Source: JBLKSS01 sp047607725 (GTDB taxonomy: Bacteria > Pseudomonadota > Gammaproteobacteria > Enterobacterales > Enterobacteriaceae). From it: 14,536 nucleotides of DNA. Below the pieces are notes generated by a model. It was not told the origin of the DNA. It saw only the letters and a list, made by a program, of their open reading frames with translations, and ran no database searches. A program made the translations under genes and the position numbers. This document shows positions 1 through 7,650 of the stretch, one piece after another (position 1 is the stretch's first letter; every line of letters starts with the position of its first letter). The stretch spans positions 1 through 14,536 of the forward strand of contig NZ_JBLKSS010000035.1 of assembly GCF_047607725.1 (NCBI RefSeq), in the 5' to 3' direction.

Positions 1-138
1 GTGGAGCCGGAAGCGTATCTGCGCCATGTGCTGGCGATTATCGCGGATCATCCCATCAACAAAATCAAAGAGCTCCTGCCGTGGAACCTCACCATCCCTG
101 CTGAATAACTGTCAATACGGCGCTGGGCGTACGCTTAC
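1..138 (+). mobile_element. IS66-family element, right end (3' part of tnpC plus right inverted repeat)
   Basis: The plus strand is open from base 1 to a TAA at 106-108. It encodes the last 35 residues of an IS66 TnpC transposase; EPEAYLRHVL near the start and ELLPW near the end are typical of that C-terminus. Three bases later comes a 28-base sequence (111-138). Its reverse complement starts GTAAGCG and ends TATTGAC, the form of IS66-family terminal repeats. The element runs off the left edge, so tnpA, tnpB and most of tnpC cannot be seen. To its right, at 139, istA of an IS21-family element begins abruptly. That makes this a nested insertion. IS66 elements usually duplicate 8 bp of target; here that would be the bases from 139, but the partner copy lies outside the window. 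Confidence 0.85.
111..138 (+). repeat. IS66-type right terminal inverted repeat
   Basis: Read on the minus strand from 138, the sequence begins GTAAGCG and ends CGTATTGAC, matching the general pattern of IS66-family ends. It lies three bases after the TnpC stop, the usual position of this repeat. The istA reading changes from recognisable IstA protein to IS66 end sequence exactly here. Confidence 0.75.
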
Positions 139-1088
139 GCTCGAAGCGTTCAAGGCGACTTTGTCTGCCGTAATGACGCATCGGGCGCAGATTCAACTCA
201 TGATTGAGTTCTCGTATCGCCTGGTTGAGTTCGGCCAGCAAGTAGAACGTACGTTTACGCAACCGGGCCAGCACCCAGCGTTCTACCCGCTGCACGGTTG
301 ATTCTGCCTTCGCCTTGTCTTTCGGTTTTCGCGGGCGTGCCGGTAGCACCACTGTCTCATAGTGATTTGCCAGCGCCTGGTAGCTCTGGTTTATGACCGG
401 CTCATAGCGGTCAGGGGTGCTGACAGCGCAGCGCAGATTATCAGGTATCAGCAGCTCCGGAACCCCACCCATGAAGTGCAGGCAGCGGCTATTGGCGTTG
501 AGCCACGATGCCATGTCTTGGCCTTCGCAGACTTCGATATACGCATAACCTGATACGCCCATGGCAGCGACGAAGATAGCGGCCTGGCGTACGCTACCGG
601 TCGCAGGGTTGACGATAGGTACGGTGGGGCCACAGAAGTCGATGAAAAGCTTTTCGCCGGCCTTGTGCTCCATGCGCATGGAACGCCGCTGCTTCTTTTT
701 CCAGTCACGGAACAGTGCACAGAACTGTGAGTAGCCGAGGGCATCACCCGCCCACGGCGGCCTGATATTCCATCCAGAGCAGCTGTTTGGTCACGCCCTT
801 GCGGCTTAACTCGGTATCGATATCAAGTCAGCTGGGTAAGGTCTTGATAGCCTTGCCGGATTTGCCGGGATAGAGCAGGTGGTCGAGGTCGACGGGGGAC
901 AGTTCCGCCGGCAATAGCCAGACCAGGTTAGCTACCGTGAATCGGCCGAGGATATCGTGCANTGTGNTACAGCNGATGCCGAGCGCTGCTGNNNNNNNNC
1001 GATTCGAGCGACGNTGCTCAAATTTCATGCGTAATACATTGATATAGATGCANATTTCTGTTATCGNGTTCTTCTTTTTACGTGCCAT
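139..1088 (-). pseudogene. istA: IS21-family transposase IstA, interrupted and degraded
   Basis: This is the DDE integrase/transposase of an IS21-family element. It starts at 1086-1088 with MARKKKN and a helix-turn-helix region blurred by ambiguous bases. The catalytic core is downstream: Asp in LFIDFCGP (near 640), Asp in LIPDNLR (near 440) and Glu in KAKAEST (near 303). There are three lesions. An in-frame TGA at 828-830 falls after KTLPS. A one-base insertion near 745-750 shifts frame between QAAVGG and GDALGYSQF. The 3' end is cut off at 139 by the IS66 terminus, so the reading runs into IS66 sequence and stops at 89. The C-terminal part of IstA and the partner gene istB are not in the window. 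The family call is firm; which named IS21 element it is cannot be settled here. Confidence 0.88.
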
Positions 1089-1136
1089 GCCATACNCCCG
1101 GAAGCTAAAAGTCTCCAGAGTATGGCGGAATAGAAG

Positions 1137-1188
1137 ATGAGCGATCGGACAGAATCGGAATCAGTGATCGGGCGTGACCGGAACCAGC
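1137..1188 (-). repeat. IS21-family subterminal end region (left end of the element)
   Basis: Between the istA start and the ynfM remnant lie short related motifs on the minus strand. They include CCGGTCACGCCCGATCA, CTGATTCCGAT and CTGTCCGATCG. Repeated elements of the TGATTCCGAT type are characteristic of IS21-family ends. The YnfM reading FFWHGC stops making sense at about 1185-1190, so the outer end of the element must be within a few bases of there. The exact terminal TG dinucleotide cannot be fixed by eye. Confidence 0.55.
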
Positions 1189-2364
1189 AGCCGTGCCAAA
1201 AGAACCCTCCGAGGGTACCGGCGGTACTGGAGCCGAGATAGTAACAGAACAAATACAGGGAGGAGGCCTGACCTTTGGCGCGACGCGCATGGCGGCCAAT
1301 TCAGTCGCTGGCGACGGAGTGGGCGGCAAAAAAACCGCAGGCAAACAACATCATGCCGACAAAAATTGCCGCAGCGGCGCCAACAATGTCAGCAGCAGGC
1401 CAACCACCATGATCAAAATGGCCACCATCATAACCGGCCCGCGGCCATAGCGTGCGGTAAGCGCGCCGGCTTTAGGGGAACTCCAGGAACCGGTCAAATA
1501 GACTACCGACAGTAAGCCCACCACCGCCTGGCTGAGCAGCCACGGCGGCGAGAGCAACCGATAGCCGATATAGTTAAACAACGTGACGAACGAGCCCATG
1601 AGCAAAAACCCTTCGATGAACAGCAGCGGCAGGCCCTTATCACGCCAATGCAGGCGGAAATTGATTGCCAAATTGCGGGGTTTCAACGAGGTTGGGCGGA
1701 AATGACGCGACGCGGGCAATATACGCCAGAACATCAGCGCGGCCAGCAGCGCCATCAAACCAATACAGCCCACCGCAATACGCCAGGAGAACAAATCGGT
1801 CATAACGCCGCTCAGCAACCGGCCGCTCATGCCGCCGATGGAGTTGNCGCTGATATACAGCCCCATGGAAAAGGCAACCCCGCTGGGATGAATCTCTTCG
1901 CTGAGGTAGGTCATCGCCACCGCGACGACGACGCTGAGCGACAGGCCGATACAGGCCCGCGTCAGGAGAATAGCCTGCCAGCTGGTCATGAACGCGCTGA
2001 GTAGGGTAAAACTGGCGGCCAATATCAAAGACACCACTATAACCGATTTACGGCCCACCGCGTCCGACAATGGACCGGTAAACAGCAAACCCAGCGCCAT
2101 CGTACCGGTGGATACCGAGAGGGAAAGGCTGCTGGCGGCGGGAGAAACGCCAAAATCCGCCGACAGTACCGGCAAAATAGGCTGGACGCAATAGAGCAGG
2201 ACGAAGGTAGCCAGACCGGCGAAAAACAGTGCCAGGGTAAGCTGTATGAATTGCGGGGTACCGCGTTTGATGTACAGCGAGCGGGACGGAGCAGTTACAG
2301 GCTGGGCGATATGCGTCGCCGGCGCGTCCGGCGATGAGGCCGTGGTGCGCGAAAGGGTGTTCAC
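1189..2364 (-). pseudogene. ynfM: MFS efflux transporter YnfM, broken
   Basis: This inner-membrane 12-TM major facilitator is the ortholog of E. coli YnfM (about 417 aa), to which it is collinear and very similar. The N-terminus has IKRGTPQF followed by TM1 (LYCVQPILPVLS). The first loop carries GPLSDAVGRK (motif A), and YLSEEIHP and FRLHWRDKGLPLLF follow. The start is a GTG at 2364 with AAGGAT just upstream. There are three lesions. A frameshift near 1365-1372 occurs after LLAPL, ending the first frame at 1351. The next frame then has an in-frame TGA at 1301-1303 in place of the Trp of SDWIG. The last C-terminal residues after GGFFWHG are replaced by the IS21 element. One codon near 1846 contains an ambiguous base. 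The gene is divergent from ynfL, as in E. coli. Confidence 0.9.
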
Positions 2365-2503
2365 GATAAATCCTTAATGCCAACATCATGGAAGGTAAGC
2401 ATCAACGGCGGCGGCCGCTGATTAGCTGAATCGTTTAATAAGAATAGAAAACGGCAATTTTTTTGTCTAATATATTAATAATCATAATTGATATTTTAAA
2501 AAT
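2365..2503. promoter_or_regulatory. divergent ynfM-ynfL promoter region with ATCA-N4-TGAT inverted repeat
   Basis: This AT-rich 139-base gap separates two divergent genes, the usual site of LysR-type control. At 2481-2492 an ATCATAATTGAT inverted repeat lies 11 bases before the ynfL start. It is surrounded by further AT-rich hexamers (TATTAATAAT) that could serve as -10 elements. LysR-family regulators commonly bind T-N11-A dyads in such gaps, so YnfL binding here is an inference. Since both flanking genes are broken, the region may no longer be under selection. Confidence 0.4.
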
Positions 2504-3337
2504 ATGAATATTGAGCTTAGGCATTTACGGTATTTTATCGCGGTGGCCGAGACGCTGCATTTCGGCCGCGCCGCGGAGAAGCTTCATATCTCCCAGCCGC
2601 TGTTAAGCCAGCAGATCCAGATCCTGGAGCAGCAGGTAGGGGCGCTGCTTCTGGAGCACAATAACCGCAACGTCAGGCTGACGCCGGCCGGTCGACAATT
2701 TCTGGAACAGGCGTGGTAAATCATTGCCCAGGTCAATCAGGCTGCGGACCGGGCTGCGCGGGTGCATCGCGGGGAATTAGGCGAGATTACCATCGGCTTT
2801 ACCGCTTCCGCGCCCTTTATCATATCCATTTCCGCCAGCCTGTTGGCGTTTCGTCAACAGCATCCCGATGTGCATATCCAAATGGTGGATACCAATACCA
2901 AACAGCAGATTGAACCCTTACTGACCGGCAAGCTGGATATCGGTATCATGCGCAACACGCCGCTACCGGATGCGTTGGACTATCAATTGCTGCTGCGCGA
3001 ACCCTTCATCGCGGTGGTACATCAAGATCACCCTCTTGCCAGCGTGGCGGGCGAAAGCATCACGGGGCGCCAGCTGGCGGACGAGCAGTTCGTCTTTTTT
3101 GACCGCAAGGTCGGCACCGCGCTGTATGATGAAATCCTCTTGCTGCTCAAACGCTATGATATCGACCCCTATATTACCCAAGAGGTTGGCGAGGCGATGA
3201 CCATCGTCGGCCTGGCGGCGGCAGGCCTCGGCACAGCGCATGATACATTTAATGCTGCAGGGGCAGTAATTATGGCGGACCGTAATTCCTTTGCGGGCGC
3301 TAGCCGTGCCGGTGCCCGCAACAAATATGTGCGGTAA
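2504..3337 (+). pseudogene. ynfL: LysR-family regulator YnfL, broken
   Basis: This is a LysR-type transcriptional regulator and the positional and sequence ortholog of E. coli YnfL (297 aa). The N-terminal winged HTH is clear: MNIELRHLRYFIAVAE, then FGRAAEKLHISQPLLSQQI. An in-frame TAA at 2717-2719 comes directly after FLEQAW; the same frame resumes with IIAQVNQAADRAARVHRGELGEITIGF. The effector domain is recognisable to TQEVGEAMTIVGLAAAGLG. After about 3232 the frame is lost: the expected ILPASF motif and the last 50 or so residues of the family are missing or scrambled, and translation reaches a stop at 3335-3337. It is probably non-functional; at most a 71-residue HTH peptide could be made. 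Confidence 0.88.
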
Positions 3338-3400
3338 ATCACATTTCCAATCAAATAGTTGACGGCTAAACGTAAAAGTTTCACCATACCCCCAATCTTA

Positions 3401-3422
3401 TTATTTTATAGCGTGAAAAATA
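3401..3422. promoter_or_regulatory. putative Mlc-type operator upstream of mlc
   Basis: The 22 bases include arms TATTTT (3402-3407) and AAAATA (3417-3422), which are reverse complements across a GCGTG-containing centre. Mlc/NagC sites in enterics have this form: an AT-rich dyad around a roughly 9-base centre. E. coli mlc is known to be autoregulated. The site lies about 15 bases before the mlc start codon. This is a motif match by eye. Confidence 0.45.
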
Positions 3423-3436
3423 GCGGGAGCGGATCA

Positions 3437-4660
3437 GTGATTGGCATTGGTCAACCCGGGCATATTGATCAAATTAAGCAGGCGAATGTGGGTGCGGTGT
3501 ATCGTTGATTGACACGTATGGTCCCGTCTCCCGTATCACGCTGTCCAAATATGCCCATTTGGCGCCTGCAAGTATCACCAAAATCGTGCGCGAGCTGATG
3601 GAAGCGCATTTGGTGGGCGAGACGAAATACCAGGAAAACGGTTTACGCGGCCGGCCGGCCATTGGCGTCGTGGTGGAGACGCAGGCCTGGCATTTTCTCT
3701 CGCTGCACATCAGCCACGGCAGTATCTCGCTGTCGCTGCGTGAACTGTCAAGCAAATTGGTGGTGGAAGACACCGTCCCCTTGCCGTCGCAGGCTTCCTT
3801 GCCGCTGCTGACACGGCTCATTGCCGTGGTGGATGGGGTTTTTACCTGCCATCAGCGCCAGTTGGAGCGGCTGACGGCTATCGCGGTCACGGGTCACGGT
3901 GCCCGACATTATCGACGCGCAGGCCGGTATCATACACCGCATGCCGTGGTACGATGTTTGCGATATGCCGCTGGGGGAAGTCCTCAGCAGGCATATCGGC
4001 GTGCCGGTCTACCTGCAACATGATATTTGCGCCTGGACCATGGCCGAAGCGCTGTAGGGGGCGGCACGAGGGTGCAACGATGTGGTGCAGATTGTCATTG
4101 ATCATAATGTCGGCGCCGGCGTGATAACCGGTGGTCGCCTGCTGCATCGCGGCAGTCGCTCCCTGGTGGAAATCGGCCATACGCAAATCGACCCCGACGG
4201 TAGGCGCTGTTATTGCGGCAATCGCGGTTGTCTCGAAACCGTCGCCGGCATGGAAAGTATACTAGAAAATACCCGCCAGCGCCTGAAGCGCCAGCCGGAC
4301 TCGGTGCTCAACGACGTCCCATTAAGCGTGGAACGCTTATGCAGCGCGGCGCTGGCCGGCGACCGCGTGGCACAAGAGATCATCACCGGCGTCGGACTGA
4401 ACGTCGGGCGAATTTTGGCGATGATGGTAAATCTGTTCAATCCGGAAAAAATTTTGGTGGGATCGCCGCTTAACGGCGCGGCGTCAATTCTGTATCCGGT
4501 CATGCAACGCTGTATCCAGCAGCAATCGCTGCCGGATTACAGCCGCAGGATTCAAATCCAGGCTACCAGTTTCAGCCATCATGGCACCATGCCCGGCGTG
4601 GCGTTGGTAAAAGATGCCCTCTACGATGGTTCACTTTTGCTAAAGCTGATACAGGGGTAA
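3437..4660 (+). pseudogene. mlc: Mlc (DgsA), ROK-family repressor of glucose/PTS genes, broken
   Basis: Mlc represses ptsG, manXYZ, malT and ptsHI-crr in enterics and is sequestered by the glucose transporter EIICB. The remnant matches it end to end, from a GTG start (GGGAG upstream) and GQPGHIDQIKQ, through an HTH (LAPASITKIVRELMEAHLV), to the ROK zinc motif (GHTQIDPDGRRCYCGNRGC) and the family C-terminus DALYDGSLL. There are three lesions. A one-base deletion after AVYR (about 3503-3505) leads to an immediate TGA. A 7-bp tandem duplication, GTCACGG twice, near 3888-3902 shifts the frame in TAIAVT. An in-frame TAG at 4055-4057 follows MAEAL. The residue run GIGQPGHIDQ and the ynfL-mlc-bioD2 order favour Mlc over NagC. 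Confidence 0.92.
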
Positions 4661-4777
4661 AACCGCAAAAATATTGAGCTAACGCAAGCCACCCCTCGCC
4701 GCAATGACGTATATTTCATCCTGATTCTCCCGCGAAATTTTATTAACTCTAATGGATTACGACAGTCTGGAGTTGCC

Positions 4778-5462
4778 ATGCTGAAACATATGTTTGTCAC
4801 CGGTACGGATACCGCCGTCGGTAAGACTGTTGTCGCGCGCGCTATTGCAGCATTTAGCGGCGAGCCATTATACGACGATAGGCTATAAACCTATCGCCGA
4901 TAGCAACCTGATGACCGCCGAAGGACTGCGTAATCACGATGCCCTGATATTGCAAACGTCGTCCTCGCTGGCGTGCCCCTACAGCGATATCAATCCGCTA
5001 CTGATCCCCGAGACCGCCGCCGATTGTTTTAACGGCGAGGCGGTAGATTATGACACCATGAGCCACGGGCTGCGGCACCTTTCCACGCTGGCCGATACGG
5101 TGGTCGTGGACGGTAATTGCGGCTGGCGCGCGATTATGAACGACTATCGGCCCTATTCCGAATGGGTTATCCGCGAGCGTTTGCCGGTGGTGCTGGTCAT
5201 TGGCATTAAACTGGGCTGTATCAGTCATGCAATACTGACCGCCGGTGCCATCCTCAACGACGGTTTACCGTTATTGGGCTGGATTGCCAACTGTATTAAT
5301 CCGGGTCTGGCGCATTACGCCGAAGTATTGAGCGTGCTCAATCGCATCATGCCGGCGCCGCAGTTGGGTGAATTGCCTTACTTGCCACGGGCGGAGCAGC
5401 GTGACCTGGCCAAATTTATTGATTTGTCGCCGTTGGCGCTCGGGGTGCAACACTCCGCGTAA
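4778..5462 (+). pseudogene. bioD2: dethiobiotin synthetase-like protein BioD2 (YnfK), frameshifted
   Basis: This belongs to the BioD family of ATP-dependent enzymes that close the ureido ring of dethiobiotin; the paralog next to mlc in E. coli is bioD2/ynfK (about 231 aa). The start is ATG 4778 with CTGGAG upstream. The P-loop GTDTAVGKT is intact near residues 9-17. The frame is lost in the GCGCGCGC tract near 4832-4841: two bases (one CG unit) appear to be missing, since VVARA must join RALLQHLAAS in the next frame. From there the protein continues without interruption to TAA at 5460-5462, through GYKPIADS, EGLRNHDAL, GWRAIMNDYRP and ELPYLPRAEQRDL. The conserved VEGTGGW region reads VDGNCGW, a substitution at a normally Gly-rich site. 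Apart from the one slip the gene is full length. Confidence 0.88.
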
Positions 5463-5477
5463 ACGGCGAGCACAAAC

Positions 5478-5493
5478 CGGCACCCCCGTGCCG
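5478..5493 (+). other. GC-rich hairpin downstream of bioD2
   Basis: A perfect 6-bp stem, CGGCAC / GTGCCG, encloses a CCCC loop 16 bases past the bioD2 stop. It could end or stabilise the bioD2 transcript, but there is no T-tract after it, so a standard Rho-independent terminator is not supported. Confidence 0.3.
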
Positions 5494-5506
5494 ATAAGTA
5501 CCCGGC

Positions 5507-5544
5507 TGTCCGCTCAGAGAGCCAGCTGCTATAATCAGCGGACA
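5507..5544 (+). promoter_or_regulatory. putative promoter of the MFS gene, with inverted repeat around the -10
   Basis: A consensus TATAAT lies at 5530-5535, 34 bases before the ATG at 5569. No good -35 is visible at the right distance (TGTCCG region). Two perfect 8-base arms, TGTCCGCT (5507-5514) and AGCGGACA (5537-5544), flank this -10. Such an arrangement would suit a repressor operator, for example of a TetR-type local regulator, but no such regulator gene is adjacent. Alternatively it could form an RNA stem. Confidence 0.45.
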
Positions 5545-5568
5545 AAAAAACCGCTCAACAGGGACCTT

Positions 5569-6500
5569 ATGCACCAGACGCTGGCGTCAACCGCTGCGCC
5601 GTTGCGGCTCGGTTGGATACTTATTGCCTGTATGTTGGCCATGTTTATGGCGGCGGTAGAAGTCACCATCGTCGCCACCGCCATGCCGGATATTATCGCA
5701 AGCATCGGGGGCTTCCCGCTGCTGAGCTGGGTGTTCTCCATCTATCTGCTGTTACAGGCCATCTCCATCCCGATTTACGGTCGCCTGGCGGACATGTTTG
5801 GCCGCAAACCGGTGTTTTTTGTCGGCACCGGGCTGTTTCTTACCGGCTCCATACTGTGCGGTTTTGCGAGCCATATGCCGGCGCTCATTTTGTTTCGCGC
5901 ACTGCAGGGACTGGTGGCGAGCGCTATCGTGCCGCTCGCCACCACGATCATCGCCGATGTCTACAACCAGCAGGAACGTGTGCGCCTGCAGGGCTATCTT
6001 TCCAGCGTCTGGGCGGTATCGGCCATTATCGGCCCGCTAATGGGCGCGTTTATCGTCCGGCATTATCATTGGTCAGGGGTGTTTTGGGTCAATGTCCCGC
6101 TGGGCATTATCTCGGCGGGATTGCTGGCGCGCTATCTCCCGGCAGCGCCAAGCCGGTGTGACGCGCCGTCGCTGGATGTGGCCGGTATCGCCTATATGAC
6201 GCTGGAGGTCGGTTGCCTGCTTATCGCCCTGTTGCAAGGCGATGAGCTGGGCCGCTGGCGCGCGGGACTGCTCATGCTGCCTGTTATCAGCGCCGTGCTG
6301 TTGGTGCGGGAACAGCGGCGCTGTGGCAAAGCAAAATTATTATTGCCGGCAACGTCGTCGGACTGATTATCGGCGCGGCGATGATGGGTATCGCCGCGTT
6401 TTTATCCACCTATATTCAGGCGGTGCTGGGCGGAAGCACCCTTGAGGCGGGCTAGACGCTGGCGGTGATGTCTTTGGGCTGGCCGCTGGCGACGATCTTC
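5569..6500 (+). pseudogene. DHA2-type (14-TM, EmrB/QacA-like) MFS drug/H+ transporter, 3'-truncated
   Basis: This is an inner-membrane multidrug-type transporter. The ATG at 5569 follows AACAGGGA. The features of the 14-TM DHA2 group are visible: TM1 with MFMAAVEVTIVATAMPDI, motif A-like GRLADMFGRKPVF, FRALQGLVASAIVPLA, and motif C-like AVSAIIGPLMGAFI followed by FWVNVPLG. There are three lesions. A deletion near 6318-6322 joins REQRR to LWQSK out of frame, so the first frame stops at 6366. An in-frame TAG at 6453-6455 follows STLEAG. The last recognisable residues are TLAVMSLGWPLA near 6495, where sequence belonging to the opposite-strand ynfD begins. About 200 residues, with the remaining TM segments, are gone. 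The substrate cannot be predicted. Confidence 0.85.
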
Positions 6501-6595
6501 CGGGTGATGTCCGCTTTTACGTTTTCGCACGCGGCCTGCGCGCCGAGAGGCACGAGCAGGGCCAGCGTGGCGGTTAACAATATTGATTTCTTCAT
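6452..6595 (-). pseudogene. ynfD: YnfD-like DUF1161 small periplasmic protein, 3'-truncated
   Basis: A minus-strand ATG at 6595 opens a 47-codon frame that ends at 6452. The first 22 residues form a clear signal peptide: MKKS, a hydrophobic run with LALLVPLGAQA, then cleavage before the mature start. The mature part opens CENVKADITRKIVASG, resembling the DUF1161 start (CE.VK.DI..KI...G). The rest of the family (about 40 more residues with a second Cys) is missing. Beyond about 6500 the DNA is the tail of the convergent MFS gene, and the final residues are antisense to it. The assignment to ynfD rests on this short match plus the position next to ynfB. The gene function is unknown even in E. 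coli. Confidence 0.62.
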
Positions 6596-6672
6596 CCTGT
6601 CATCCTTATGTGATAATGAAGTGGCGTTTTAAGCGTAGCAGCGATGCGCCTTTTAGGAAATTCGTCATGGGC

Positions 6673-7023
6673 TTAGGGGGCCAGCAGCGAACGCCCCGTG
6701 CGGCGGTCCAGACAACGGGAGGTATTGGACTCCCAATAGGCGTTGACGTTCTGGCTGCTGTTGCATTTTTCCTGGAGATCCACCACCTGATCGTAGCGAT
6801 CAAAATCTTTCTCGACACGCGTATTCACTTTGTTACGCAGCATATGGGTGGCATTCCATTGTTCCTGACTCTGCCGGGCCGCTTCCCGCGACCGGGCGGT
6901 ATCGCCGGAATCGATAACGATATGCTGGGTGGTATTGCTTGCGGCAACGCCCGCGCCGGCGTATGCCATCAGGCCCAATGCCAGCAGGCCGCCGAGCAAA
7001 CGTTGAGTCGGGATTATATTCAT
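6673..7023 (-). CDS. ynfB: YnfB, DUF1283 family periplasmic protein, intact
   Basis: This is a 116-residue protein, the normal length for YnfB. It has a signal peptide (MNIIPTQR, hydrophobic GGLLALGLMAYAGAG, cleavage near VAA-SN). The mature domain matches DUF1283: IVIDSGDTARSR, then EQWNATHMLRNKVN, a YDQVVDLQEKC segment, NVNAYWESNTSRCLDRRTGR. Two Cys in the C-terminal half (EKC and SRC) could form a disulfide in the periplasm. The start at 7023 is preceded by AGAAGGAA. It is divergent from ynfA across 125 bases, as in E. coli. The molecular function is not known. No stop or frameshift is present, unlike most of its neighbours. Confidence 0.9.
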   Translation of the reverse strand: MNIIPTQRLLGGLLALGLMAYAGAGVAASNTTQHIVIDSGDTARSREAARQSQEQWNATHMLRNKVNTRVEKDFDRYDQVVDLQEKCNSSQNVNAYWESNTSRCLDRRTGRSLLAP

Positions 7024-7148
7024 GCCATGTTCCTTCTAAGCTGTGGCGGCATAACGCGCTGAAAATGTATGCGGTAATCAATAATATCATCTCAACCCCT
7101 TTCAGAACCATCAACGACCGGGTTGATGTTGATACAAACGGAGCATGA

Positions 7149-7481
7149 ATGACAAAAACCCTGTTGCTGTATTTTGCAACCGCCGTCGCTGAAATCGTCG
7201 GCTGCTATCTGCCGTATTGCTACGTCAAGCAGGGCGGTAGCGCGCTGCTGCTCATCCCCACTGCGCTGAGCCTGACGGCGTTCGTTGGGTTGCTGATGCT
7301 GCATACCGCCGCCCGCGGCCGCGTTTATGCCGCTTACGGGGGAGTGTATATATTGACAGCGCTCCTGTGGCTGAGGTTCATCGACGGAATAAAATTATTG
7401 TCCCAGGATTGGCTGGGTGCGGCGGTGATCTTGTGCGGCGTGATTATCATGATTGGCGGCTGGCGCAACGGCGTCGGCTGA
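7149..7481 (+). CDS. ynfA: YnfA, UPF0060 small multidrug-resistance-like membrane protein, intact
   Basis: This is a 110-residue inner-membrane protein of the UPF0060/YnfA family (108 aa in E. coli), related to small multidrug resistance transporters. Four hydrophobic helices are visible: about 3-24, 32-51, 60-79 and 86-104. Family signatures are present: FATAVAEIVGCYLPY in TM1 (with the conserved membrane Glu), the loop GRVYAAYGGVY, and LLWLRFIDGIKL before TM4. The start at 7149 has GGAGC four bases upstream; an overlapping ATG at 7145 is out of frame. Transport is inferred from the family. The full reading frame and preserved signatures suggest it still works. Confidence 0.93.
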   Translation: MTKTLLLYFATAVAEIVGCYLPYCYVKQGGSALLLIPTALSLTAFVGLLMLHTAARGRVYAAYGGVYILTALLWLRFIDGIKLLSQDWLGAAVILCGVIIMIGGWRNGVG

Positions 7482-7617
7482 CGAAAGGAGGGGGAGAGGG
7501 AACACCCTGATCCACCGACGGCCTGCCGCGCTTGCCCCCTTGGGAGCGCCGCCGCCCTGTGCGGTTCAAGCTGCACGGCGCCCGTGCCGGCGCGGATCCC
7601 CGCGCCACGGTGCGATA

Positions 7618-7650
7618 GCGGGCGGCTTCCGCAGGGACCGCCTCTTTCGT
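7618..7650 (+). terminator. weak terminator candidate after ynfA
   Basis: The 168-base gap between convergent ynfA and ydfG is very GC-rich. Near its right end GGCGG and CCGCC can pair across a 12-base loop, followed by TCTTTCGTTT. The stem is short and the T-tract is interrupted, so this is only a candidate for plus-strand termination. Nothing else is recognised in the gap. Confidence 0.3.

Noticed and set aside
6583..7062. 159-codon plus-strand open frame
   Set aside because: It is antisense to intact, well-recognised ynfB, whose signal peptide and DUF1283 motifs settle the strand.
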